64,000 bases of DNA from Chamaea fasciata (taxonomy: Eukaryota; Chordata; Aves; Passeriformes; Sylviidae): assembly GCA_029207755.1 (NCBI GenBank), contig JARCOQ010000005.1, positions 47,333,563-47,397,562 on the forward strand, read 5' to 3'. This document shows, piece by piece, positions 36,301-48,500 of this stretch (position 1 is the stretch's first letter; every line of letters starts with the position of its first letter). The position numbers were made by a program, and so were the translations under genes. A model generated the notes under the pieces. The model was not told the DNA's origin, did not search any database, and saw only the letters and a program-made list of their open reading frames with translations.

Positions 36301-39300
36301 AAATAGGTTGGGATCAGCATAAGGGGTATTTTTTTTATCTTTTAGTCACTGAGTGTTAAAAATAAGGGTGGATGTAGAGATCAAGCAAACATGCTCCTGG
36401 GCTTGGTGGAAGGGGAGCTTGGATCTTTGCTAAGGCTTGTTCTCTGATCAGTGCTGTGTGATTCTGATCCAGTTCTGTTCTCTTGCAAGGGAAGGAGGGA
36501 AAACTCCCTCTGTCTGTAAGTTGCTTTCTAACATACTGTGATCCCAGTATCTGTTTCTTCTATCTCACTGTTGTCTTGAGAGCAATATATGCCTGATATG
36601 AAGTGGGTTTCAATTGGCTGCAAAATCTGATGTAAAGTAATTGTACTTCTTGGTTGTGAGCTGGAGGGTCCCTTGCTGTAGGGCAGGTTCTTGTGCTGTC
36701 TCTTTCTGGCCTTCGAGTATTTTGCTTTTCTCAGCTTAGCAGCCTTTCATTGCTGGAAGGTGATATTGCAATATTTTGTGTTTGATTGCAGGTATCAATT
36801 ATTAGCACTAGAAATTTGGGGTGGGGTTTCTGTATTGTCAGGGTTTGTTTTGTTTTTTTTTTTTTGTTTCGTTTTTTCAAAAGAAACTAAGTCAAAGTGC
36901 AAAAATGGCAGCACACTTGTCTTCACTTCTAATGAGTTCTTCAAATTCGGAACAGAATCACATGAGCTTTGTAGGGATGGCCAAAAAATGTGATAGGCAT
37001 GTGTACTGTGATTTTCAATTAGTGCTTCATCCCAGGTTTTACTTTGGCCTGTTTTTAGGCCCTTTTTGTGGTTGAGTGCTTATGTTTCAGACTGCTGAAG
37101 CCTAATCTTTTCCTTGCTGAACAGAAGGGGCATTTATTTTTTTCCCAGTGTGGTTGTTCTTAAATGTTTTCTTCCATGTAAGATTTGATACGCAGAAGTA
37201 GTAATGAAAAGGTTAGCAATCTTACTCCATGTAGGATCAAATACTCCACATCATAGGAAGAATTGCTAAGAATCTTTCAGGTTAATTTGTTTCAGGAACA
37301 CTGAATTCAACAGGTGAGATTTATTTGAAAGCAGGCTTCATGTTGTATTGCTTTAAAGTTTCTTTCACCGCTATGGATTTAATGTGGATCCTACCTGAAT
37401 AGTGTGTATTAATTTTAAATTGCAAGATACATGAGCTAAGTCACCTCAAGTGTGAAATACTGTACTTGCAGGTGGAGTAGTTTTGTTATTTTTAAACCTG
37501 TCTCTTATTACATGTTACAGTAAGTTGCCATTTCAAAAAAAAAAACAACCTGAATTTGAGTGCAGAGCTGGGAGGAAGTAATTATATTTGTGTGTTCTTT
37601 GGAGCTGCCTATCTGAGGGAGTTTGTGATAGAAGTTTTGATGAATGTTATGTCCCAGATAGGTAAGCATGTGGTGGCTGTTCAGAGTTTTTCTACTACAG
37701 CCTAGAATTATAGAAAAGCAAAGAGGGAAGAAGCATTATCTTCTATCTTCTAATTATAACTATTATTAGTAGCAATAATCACTAGATGTGGGGAGAAAGT
37801 ATTCAGCTACTTTTTTGTCTTTTTCTGCCTTCTCTCTAGATATGATGAATGAGGATAGGTATGTGTAGCTATAGATGTGCCTGTCAGTTAAAGACCTAAA
37901 GCTTCCCTGTGATCTGTAGATATTACCTTGGGCTGTTGGACATTGCAAAAATAGAAACTATTCCTTGTCTTTGAATAGCTCCTGCTTTATGACATGTGAC
38001 TTTTTTTTTTATTGAATGAAATCTAGAATTAGTCTTCAGTATCTCATTCATAAAATGTGCCTGTCCCCTGAGAGCTCTTAAACTGGCATGAAATAAAAGG
38101 TCAAAACTTGCTAGGTCAAAATTAGTGTTTATAGGTCAGCATGCCCAATAGTTAATTTGAATGCATTTCCTTCAATCATTGTGAACTGTAGGGGCCCCTA
38201 AACTCCTGAAGTGATGTTAAACACACTGGTCTAAATGAGAGAGGCCCAGTAGCTTTAATCCAATTTGTCTAGTGACTTAATCTTACTGCCATTTATCATG
38301 TAACTGCTGCTCCTCTGAACAGGCCTTCTTGCATGTGTTTCTGTTGATCATTTAGCATGTTGAATCCCTTTTCCTAAGAAGGTAATCTTCCCTTTTATGA
38401 AACTCCATCCTAGGTTAAGGGTCAAGTAATTTATAACTGAGGAACCATGTCCGAGAAGTTAGTACTTCCTCCCGTCTTTGAAAGCTCCTTTGCTAATCCT
38501 TTCATTTAGTAAAGCATATATTTAACATATTCTTGTAGTTTCACAGTTACTGGCAAACTGGTTCTAGGACATAAGTGGTAAGTCTGAAACCAGAAGGTGA
38601 TTACTGGTTTTCCTTTACATAACTGTTAGTGTACATTGAAATTATGGAAGAACAGCTGGGAAGTTTAAGGAAATAGCAGATCTTATATCAGGCTGTCTTC
38701 TGCGTATGGGTAGTAGTGTTATCATCTGACTGGATTACAGTTTCATTTGAATGAAACTGCTCATTCATTCTTGAATATTAGTTATAATTGTAAGCATGCT
38801 TCGAGGTGTGTCCATTCTCATGCTTTCACCACTGTAATGGCTTTCTACTCTCATTGAGCCATTTTAGGGACATTAATTTCTTAAAACTTTTTGTGCATGG
38901 CCTCATTCTGATTTAACTTGAGGTTTGTGATTCTCTGGGGTGGGGCAGGGGCATACCTTGTATGAGAACTATTCCTCTGGTTCCTGTGGTATAAATACAT
39001 AGCACAGTGAAACTTGGTGAGAGCCGGCTGTGTTGTGTGACCACATGACTGGCAGTCTGAAGAAAACACCATACCTTGGGCAGAGACTGCTTAGAATTGG
39101 TTCTGTAGTAACTTTTCCTGGGAAACCAGCTATTTGTTTTTGTCTGAAAAGTCAGTGTCCAAAAAGAGAACACTATACAGCCATCTTCCTTTATAAGGAA
39201 GGCTGCAGTGGCACATGGCATTTATTCTTTGAGCATAGTTGTATAAGAGTATAAGTAAAGTGAAGAGTCAGAAGACAGGGAGATTTGGAGCAAAATGCTT

Positions 39301-41710
39301 ATTCTGTCTCTACTCATAATTAATACCAGTTACCGTGAGGGTTTTTTTAAAGAATTCTTTGCATATGTGTGTTAAGCTATTGTCAGAGGTGAAGGAAAAT
39401 TGCTTTTCAAGCATACATAATTTGGTGTAATGAGGTGAAAGGGAGTCAAGTTCTTTTTGGCATTTGCAGTGCTGTGGTCACCCACTCTTAACAAATGAGC
39501 CACTTAGTACCAGCTGCTGTTCCTGCTGTATTCAGTATGTGCCACCTCTGAAAGCATGGTGAGGGTAACTTCTACAGAGGTGCAGTGCAGCATCTTTTGA
39601 TTGTACTGTTTTTTCCTGAGACTTGTGATGGACTTAGAAAATCCCATAGTATGTGAAAGTATAAGGAAGGAGATGGACTCAATGTCATTCTGTGTTTTAT
39701 TTGGGTTTTTGTTTTACTTTTTTATTTACTAAATACAAGGTAAGATTTCGAAGAGCATCTTCTCAAAGCTGACATCAGCATAAATGTTTCTGAAGGCATC
39801 CTTATTTCTTCATTCTGTATTTTGTTTCTCCTGGTTTTAAAGGAACTGAAATCTATCAGCCAGCTCTTTGTTCTCTCAAGGCAGTTGTTTGATTTTCTTA
39901 TGGATTTTGGTTAGTTTGCATCTCTCATAGGCTTAGGCTTCTCCAAAGGAACTGCTTTCACCTACTCTTGGTAAAACCTCAGACCTGTCCCTTAGTATTA
40001 AAAGAATCACAGCATTTAAAGGCTATCCTGGGCAAGTGTATTTGCTGTCAACTTGAGCCTCTGTGCTTTTTATAACATATACTTGTCGCCAAAACAGTCT
40101 GACAAAATGTTTGGGATTTCATTCAGCACTTCATATGAACCAAATGACTCCTTAACTTCACCTGCCTGAGTTAATGCAGCTCCAGGTAGTGGAGGGAGCA
40201 GGAGAAGGAATTTATATAAATCCAATACTACACATCCTGCTTAAATTTGTGGAAGCTGATGCTGTTACTTCTCATTGTTCTCCCTTTTTTCTTCTAAGAA
40301 ATTGCTTTTTTACGTGTCTGTCTCTAAAATTTGTTTACTACAGCATATAGATTATCTTCAAGCAGTTCTTTATGTTCTGTTGCTCACTGGCATAAAGGTG
40401 CTTCCATCAATGCACATCTTGATCTTTCTCAACTTTGTTTTTTACTAACAAATATGTATTTCCCTGAAAAGCAGAAGGTGGCAATTGTAGCTTGTGTACC
40501 AGATATGTGGGAATGGGTATTTATGATGTGGGTGAATATTGTACAAAGCAACTACCTTTTTGGATTTCTAGCAGGTATGTGGAGTATGAGTGATAGAAGG
40601 TTCTTCCACTCTCCAAAGCTTTTCTGTGCTTCTCATTAAAAGCTTTTTGAAATAAATTTCATTTTTTAAATTACAGAATGGAAAATAAAGTAAAATTCTA
40701 AGTATTCTCTGTGGAAGCCAAACCAGCTCCAAACTGGGATTGAGTGCAACTGTGACATTGTAGATGTTTTTACCATCTTCTGTTGACTCAGATGTCAGTA
40801 CATGTTACTGAAACGGCATCCTGCTCTTGTCTGAAGCAGATGAATGTCTTGAGCGTAGTATTTTTATTTTCCATACTGAACTCCAAGTTGATCTGTTTCT
40901 TCAGCTAATACAACTGAAAACTCACTGGATTTATTTGCTCTTGCATTTTAATTAGATGTACCTTTTATGTTATCCAATTGTTTTATAAATTACTAAAGGA
41001 GACACTTTATTGCCTTTAATTATGTGCTGGAGAATTTCAGATTTTAGAGAAGGTTCGCCGTTTGTCATTTTCAGCACGGAACAAGCAATAAGCCATAGGC
41101 CTCATTTCCACCTGCTTTCAGATAGTGCCACAAATTTGAGCACAGGACATGTGCTATATTTGGAATTGACTTTACCTCCCAGATGCACATCAAGAAAAAG
41201 CTGAAGTGGTTCACTCATTTATTTTTTTCCATTGGGCTTTGTAATTACTAGCTACAGGGACTAATGCTTTACTTACTTTTTCACTCTTGAAACATTCTAT
41301 GTGTAGGTACCTTGGTGTAACTGTAGTCTCCTTCAAGTGGAAGTGGGTTTGTATGTATTAAACTTCTGTTGTATCTTCACAGTTCCACTATGCCTTGTAT
41401 ATTTACATATTAAGACTTTTATATTGTGTAACAACAGTGGTCATGGTAGGGAATTGTTATAATAAAATTTGCATTTTTGGAGCTAATATTGCAAATGTGG
41501 GCAATGTTTCTCTGTTTTGAGCGTATTCTCTAGCTACATTATCATCAGTAGGTCTATTCCATTGGGTAAAGTTTACTACTTTAATGTTTGTAGGATCACA
41601 GCCTTAACTTGTAGTATTTTGGTTTTCTGCCTTGAGCACCGCCTCAGTCCAATCAAGTTCTAATGCATTTCTTTGTTGACTTAGGTTTGAAGTGGAAAGT
41701 ATAGACAAGT
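33350..41710 (+). other. Intron-like DNA after the putative CNOT4 exon 1
   Basis: About 8 kb of AT-rich sequence contains T-rich runs (for example near 36845-36870) but no recognisable coding exon, RNA gene or mobile element. If the upstream island is the CNOT4 promoter, this is the start of its first intron. Confidence 0.5.
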
Positions 41711-42178
41711 TCATAGAATCATAGAGTAATTTAGTTTGGAAAGGACCTTAAAAGATCACCTCACTCCAACGCTCCTGCTATGGGTGGGGACACCTTGCAC
41801 TTGCCCAGGTTGCTCAAAGTCCTGTCCCATTCCAGGGATGGGACATCCACAGCACCTTTGGGCAGCCTGTTCCAGTGCTGGAACACCCTTGTAGTGAATA
41901 ATTTCTTCCTAACATCTAATTTAAGTCTACCCTCTTTCAGTCCAAAACTTTTACCCCTTGTCCTATCACTTCAGTTCCTGTTAGACTCCCTCTCCATACT
42001 TCTTGTAGGCCCCCTGTAGGGTACTGGAAGGCTGCTATCCACATCTCCCTGGAGCCTGCTCTTCTGCAGGCTGAACAACCTCAACCTCATAGGAAAGATA
42101 CTGCAGCTCTCTGCTTATCTGTGGCCCTTCTCTGCACCTGCTGAAACAGTTTCTTCTATTGTGCTGGGGACTCCAGTT
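41711..42178 (-). mobile_element. CR1 LINE 3'-end fragment
   Basis: The plus strand shows the reverse complement of CR1: ATAGAATCATAGAG at the left end (the octamer tail), then TTTGGAAAGGACCTTAAAAG, GGCAGCCTGTTCCAGTGCTG and CTGGAGCCTGCTCTTCTGCA. About 470 bp survive, truncated on the 5' side as usual for CR1. It is non-coding and inactive. Confidence 0.93.
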
Positions 42179-43918
42179 AGTTATTCAACTTAATAAATGT
42201 TCTGTCTCCCAGTTGTCCAGTGTTCATTTAAACCTGTGGCTTAAACTGACTTGCCTCTCCTGACTTTGTAGTGAGGGGCAAACATTGTCACATTTTGCAA
42301 AAGTCAAGTTTGCTTTTTACCACTTGTGACTAAAGATACCGAGTGTGAGTGGCCAAGAGTGAATCTGGGGGCAGTGGCTGATGTCTCACAAGTTTTAGGG
42401 TGAGTTTGAAGAGGCTGACCAAATCCTCCTTGTTCCCTGTATTTCTTGGTAGTTTCTCAAGGATTCTGAAGAATGATTTTAAACGTGTGCAACGGTTCAT
42501 TTTAATGGATTTTTTTTTTTAATAGGCTGGATGAGGAGTACAGACTTTTTTCTGACATGTTTGCTCCCCTTCGGCTGTGAGTTAAATACAGAATGTGAGT
42601 TTTCCAGAGAAATATGGAGGTCTGTGGAGAAGATTGCTTTTTTTTCTGTTAAGGTAGCATCATTGCCTCTTCCAGTATCTGTACCCCAGCCTTTTCTTTT
42701 GAGAAGTGCTGGAACACATCTCACTTACTGACAGGAGGTGTATAAAGCTTGGGAATACATTTCTTCTTTTTCACTTCTTCCCCTGTCTCTGGAATTTCTT
42801 GACTGACCAGTCATGCCGTGAATTTTCCAGTGGTTAATAATTCCTGATGTTATTTGCTTTGTCAAAGACTGTGCAGCTTTTTTGAAGAGCTGTTATTGTC
42901 CTGCAATACCTTATTGTTATTCTGATAAGGAAGTTAAGAGGATTGGGGAAAGACTGATACAGGAACTTCTGTGTGTAGTTGTTGGTAGGGTACCATGCTT
43001 ACCAGGAATTTGCTCCAGGTGCTGGAATACTTCAGTGCTGGATCCTGTGGTGTCTTCTGTAATGTTTTTACTTTTTTTGTTGTCTAAACAATTGTTTAGA
43101 CATCAGCCCTAATAATGTATTCTTATTCTCCTTATTCTCCTCCCTGATATATTCCTGGTCTTTGAGGCTTGGTTGTTGGTCTGGTCTTTTCTTTCCCCTT
43201 CAGTTCAGGGCATCTTATTTTCTTCATAAGTACCTGTGTGTGTGTATAAATATGAGCTTGTTAAACTAAAACTCTTCATTCAACTGTAGGGTTTATTTTT
43301 TTAGAAGTTCATGCATAACTTTTAATTCTAGTTTAGAAACAGAGCTGCAGGCTGAACAGGAGATGCTCTCCTGAGTTGATATACATCATAGAGAGGGGTT
43401 GTAGTGAGCCCAGAAAGGTCGTGTATGACCCACTTTGGCTTGTACTAGAGCAGATTTTAGTGTGAGGTCTTAGTTCCTGCAGTTCTGTCTGGGGTAGTGC
43501 AGGGATGAAGATAACAGCTGCTTTGCATCAGAACTTTATATTTGTGTTAGAAGACTTTAAATCTAGCAGATGTGTGTAAGAAGAAACAGTTTGCTAAAAT
43601 TCTGTCTGCTGTTGGGGAAATGCATCCTTAGGTTCCAGAAAAGACTTTGGGAAGCAGGAGGCGCTAATTGTTGGAGTACCTATGGGCATGCTTTTGAGAA
43701 TACTGAGCCAAGCTTGCTAGAGCAGTGTGGAAGGCAGGCAAGAGACAGCAGGCCTGCATTAAAATAACTTCATTTAAGATGAACATGTTTCTTTATGGAA
43801 TGTTCAGGACAGTTATTGGGACAGATGAAAGAGATTCTGCCGTGTTCAGCTTTGAATATTTGATGCCCAGCTTGATAAAGCACAGTGTAATATAGACTTA
43901 TTTTGCTAATTTTGATTT

Positions 43919-43981
43919 GAGAAGGAGGTTGAAAGAGAACCACAGAGATCCTTTCCAGTCGGAATTATTCTGTGAATCTGT
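43919..43981 (+). mobile_element. Short CR1 3'-tail remnant
   Basis: About 60 bp ending ATCCTTTCCAGTCGGAATTA and TTCTGTGAATCTG match the last segment and octamer tail of CR1 on the plus strand. The 5' part is missing. It lies just before a second CR1 copy. Confidence 0.7.
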
Positions 43982-44039
43982 AGCAAAAACTGTAACCATT
44001 TGTGAGTATAAAATTGTCCGTGTTAGAGCTTGAAACTAA

Positions 44040-44841
44040 AAATCAGTGATGAGCCTGTAAACTCACATGAGGCTTAACAAGACCAAGTGCAAGGTGCCTG
44101 CACCTGGCTTGGGGCAGCTCTGGGTATCAACACTTGCTGAGGGATGCACAGGTCAAGAGCAGCCCCGTTGAGAAGGGTTTTGGGGTACTGGTGGATGAGG
44201 GGCTGGGTATGACCCAGCAATGTTCACTCACAACCCAGAAAGCCAGTTGTACCCTGGGCTGCATCCAAAACAGTGTGGGCAGCACGGTGAAGGAGGGGAT
44301 TCTGCCCCTCTGCTCTGCTCTGGTGAGACCTGTGAGACCCCACCTGCAGTGCTGCATCCAGCTCTGGGGTCCCCTGCACAGGAAGGGCATGGACCTGCAA
44401 GGGCATGTCCAGAGGAGGACACCAAAAGGTTTAGAGGGGTGAAGCACCTCCTCTCTAAGTAAAGGCTGAAAGAACTTGGATTATTTAGCCCGGGAAGGAG
44501 AAGGCTTTGGGGTGACCTGATTGCAGCCTTACGGTGCCTGAAGGGAGCTTAGAAAACAGATGGAGGGGGATGTTTTACAACATTGTGTAGTGACAATCAA
44601 ACTGAGAGTAGGTATAGCTTAGATATTAGAAAAAAATCTGTACTGTGAGGGTAGTAAGGCATGGGCACTGGTTGCCCAGGGAAGCTGTGGATGCCCCATC
44701 CCTAGAAGTACTCAAGGACAGGAGGGATGGAGCTCTGAGCAACCTGATCTATTGCAAAAGGTGTTGCTGCTCATGGCAGGGGTGTTGGAACTAGATGATT
44801 TTTAAGGTCCCTTCCACTCCAGGCCATTCTGTGATTCTGTG
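44040..44841 (+). mobile_element. CR1 LINE fragment with ORF2 C-terminal remnant and 3' tail
   Basis: About 800 bp begin near ACAAGACCAAGTGCAAGGTG and end CCATTCTGTGATTCTGTG, the CR1 3' tail. The encoded remnant includes GVLVDEGLGMTQQC, then ILPLCSALVRPVRPHLQCC, recognisable as the end of CR1 reverse-transcriptase ORF2. Several stops and shifts make it inactive. The preceding 63-bp tail and the following rearranged copy form a local CR1 cluster. Confidence 0.95.
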
Positions 44842-45119
44842 TTAATAGGCTTGAAGCAGATAGTGTGGCTTCAGTGGAAATGCAGGAAGGTTTATTTAAA
44901 GTTGAAGGTACTCCTTGATGTAAATACTGAAGCTTATGGATGTATTGCAGAATCTTGGAATCTCCTGCACTGACACAGGATATTTATCTTTCTAAAGTTC
45001 AAGGTGATTGCTTAAAAACTCAGTGATGAAATGCTCAAAAGGGAATGGGAAAATACCAGGCTTGCTGGTGATGGGCAATGGGATGGTGTGCCAAAACTTG
45101 AGAAAATGAGTGCTGATGG

Positions 45120-45552
45120 GATTCCTGTCTGTGCTTCAGGAGGTGTTTGGCTACAAAGTACCACACCCAGGATGTTTCTACACCAATGCAGGCAGCATGC
45201 GGAACAAGTAAGCCTCGCTCCAAGCTTTGGCCCAGTCCCAGAAGTTTGATACTGGCATAAATGAAGCTTGGTGGGATGAGTCTTGTGATTGGAGTGCCCT
45301 GTTGAGTGGTTGCAGGCTCTTTAGGAGGGATTGGCAGGGCAGAAGAGGTGTGGGGGGGATGAGGGTGGCATTTTTTTTAATGGAAGGGATGGAATCTATG
45401 GAGAGTGCAGTTGTCAATGGCACATTCCAGAAGCATTTGGACAATGGTCTCAGGCACATGGTGTGACTCTTGAGGTGTCCTGTGCTGGGCCAGGAGTTGG
45501 ACACAGTGATTCTGATGGGTCCTTTCCAACTCAGCTTATTGTATGATTCTAT
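45120..45552 (+). mobile_element. CR1 LINE copy with internal deletion: endonuclease start joined to the 3' tail
   Basis: The first part keeps the N-terminal endonuclease region of CR1 ORF2: FYTNAGSMRNK, then INEAWWDESCDWSALLSGC and LFRRDWQGRRG, spread over two frames. After a poly-T-interrupted stretch near 45370 the sequence jumps to the 3' region and ends CCTTTCCAACTCAGCTTATT, then GTATGATTCTAT. The reverse-transcriptase domain is absent. This is a deleted, inactive element and probably another subfamily than its neighbour at 44040. Confidence 0.85.
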
Positions 45553-48500
45553 CAACTTTTCCATTCACTGTCCATGGTACTGCAGTTGCAGGCATTTCCC
45601 TTCCACAGCTGTAGTCAGGCTGAGAGTGTGTTGGAATAAAAGTGATTTAGTACTGAAGATGGGCTGGATTGTATGTATGTGGGGTGGTTGTGGGTGTTTT
45701 TATTCCACTTTCCCTTGTAAAGTTTTTCTTCTTTGTCCTTCAGGTTAGGTACTTCTGTCCAAAGCCCCAGGAATAGCAGCAACACTGTATTTGGTTAAAT
45801 GTTTGCTTCTGTAGTTGTGTCTGTGTAGAAAGCAGGAGAAACATACTTCTGTTGGCTGAAAAGCACTATTTTGATAATCTGGAGTAATTTCTCCAATTTG
45901 TAACTGCAAGTACACTATAATCTATCTTAGAATTTAGTCTAAGACCTTTAGGTAGCTTCAGTGTGATGATCAGCACTATGAATAGAGCCCCTAATGAAAG
46001 ATAAAATTAAGTGTTGAACATTGTAGTGGTGTTTCATATCTTCTGCAGAGACTCTTGGGAGAATTAAGGAAAATGTGGTCCTGACACTTATCTTCATCTT
46101 TGCATTGTACCTGTAGATAGTGTCCTTTACACTATTTATTCTAGATTTTGCAGGTATTTTTTCTCAGGCTTGGGAATTTTGTTTGAGTAGTTAGAAAAGT
46201 GTTTTTAAACTAATCCATTGTTGTGTTAGAATTGCTCTTAGATGAAATATGAAGGACATGGAATTTTTCAGTGCATTAGGACTTGTATTTCCTTTAAAAA
46301 CAAAGCACTGGACAGTGATTATCACTCTTTTGACTCTTAAAACTTGTGGGGGTTTAGTGGCACTTGCAAAGTAGAAGTAATTTGGGATTGATAAATGATT
46401 ATATGTGTTTGTAAACCTCTATAGAATGCTGTAAAGGAGGTGTCTGAGTGGGCTTTTTGTGTGTTTAGTACTAGTCTTAGGTTCTTTTTGTTCTGTTTCT
46501 TTTCTTGGAACTGTTGAACATAAAATGGTGCTTTCTGTTGTGAGTTGTTTGTTTCTCTTCTATATAATTTATCAGTGAATTACATCTGTAATAATATTGT
46601 CTTTGTCTAAAAATGCAGTTGTAACATTTATAGCAAGTGTAAGCTTTTTTGAAAGGTGGGGGAAGGCTACTTATATATGGTCAATTCTACATCATAGTCC
46701 TTTTATAGATAATTAGTATAAGAAAACTATTCTGAAAGACAAAATGGCTTTTACAGGTTGATGGAAGTTGAGAAGCCAATCCTATATGTTTTGTGGAGAG
46801 CAGTAAACTTTTCATTTTAAGCCATTCTAAGTTAATTTTTTTCTGTGCAAAGTGCATAGTGATAAGGAATTCTAACTGTACACCACTGCAGTTCTGCCTA
46901 AAATACTTGGCATTATTTACATACCTGTATGAAATGAATTTTGCCACCTGTACCTCAAACTTGTGTTGATCTGTGAGAAAAAAAAGCAAATGTGAGAGTT
47001 GCAAACACGTTTAAATAGGAAGTAGATGTAGTTGAGATGTTCAGCACTGATAATGCTGCCTATTACGGGCACTGTAATGACTATAATAGATGCTTCAGGG
47101 ATTTTTTGATCCCATTTAAACTGATGCAAGGTGCTTATTTTGCTGCTCAGTTATAATATGCTGAAGGCTCTGTTTTTTTCTTTTTACCTCCTCTGAAAAG
47201 ACTTTGCTGTAGTGGATAACTTACTATGTGTGTGTTCCAAGATTACCCTAAAGATCTCTTTTACCCCTCCCACCCTTTCAGTGTAGCTATTGGTTTTCTC
47301 TGCCATGACGCAGTTAATTTTAATCTATTTACTTTCCAAACAACGTTTCTCCTTTTGCTGTTCACTGCAACAAGGTAAAGATAAATTACTATTAATTTTC
47401 ATTTTAGGCACACTCAAAGATAAATTTATCTTTAATGGTGATGAAAATTTGGGACAGTAGTTTTGTATCAAGTGCTGAATGTAAGTTGTAAATAGGAATT
47501 TTAATCTATCAGTGAGTAATTACTGAATTTTTGAAGTGTCAGACTTTGTTATCCTGTTCCCCTGTCCAAGATGAGGGCTGCAGAAGCAGCATCTCTTTGG
47601 ATGCAGAGATAGTACCTTGTGTTAGACCAGTGTACTGGTTCATTATGTGTGTTGGTTTAATAAAAGATGCAATCTCAACCTACAAACCCTGTGGCTTTTT
47701 CCGAGTAGGATGAATGTAGGAGTGTATGCACGGCACAAGGATGTAGCTTCTTCATCTTTTGCAGTCTCAGGACTCTGCAGAGGTGTGCAGTGCTAGGGGG
47801 AGACAAGTTTTCCTTCCCTTCATGTTCATGCTCATCATCTCATGTGGCTGTCCTTGATCCGTGTCCTGCTGGAGGAAAACTGCTGTGGGCACATGCCTTG
47901 TCTTTGGTACCTGTGTTCAGGTGTAGCAAAGTGACTTGTGACTTCATGTCAAAACCCTTAATTCTGCATAGTCATGTGCTATTTTATGTGCTGTCTTTGA
48001 ATTTAATCTAGAGGGAATATTTTGTGTGCTCTAGCATTCTTAGTCTTGTGCATAGCCACGTTTTTCAAGGACTTAAGAACCTCTGTGACTATTAATGCCC
48101 TTTCAAAAGTGTTCAGAACAATTTTTAGTCTTTCATAGGAGCTATTTTCGTATGAAAGTTGAAAAACTAAACTGTGGAGTTTTCATTGAAAGATGGTAAC
48201 TGGAAATGTAGTTCCTTACCTTGAGATTCCTTGTAGAGGAAAAATAATGTAAATTCTGGGTGTGGTTGGTTTGGAGCTCTTGCCTTACAGAGAAAGCAGC
48301 TAACCTGGCAGCTGTTGCAATCTGTTACCCTAAGGAATTGGGCAGTTGGAAGCATGTCCTTGCCACTGACTGATGTCGGCATGCTTTCCTTCTCCTGGGA
48401 GAGGATTTTACTTTGCTATTACTCTCTAACTGGATTTCTTCTCTGTACTACTTATTCCACCCAATGAGTGTTTCCTTCCACAAGGTTAGGGAATTGAGTT

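Noticed and set aside
44127..44462. Frames of 60-106 codons on both strands near 44.1-44.5 kb
   Set aside because: They lie inside the CR1 copy. The plus-strand ones are the decayed ORF2 C-terminus and the minus-strand ones are its shadows.
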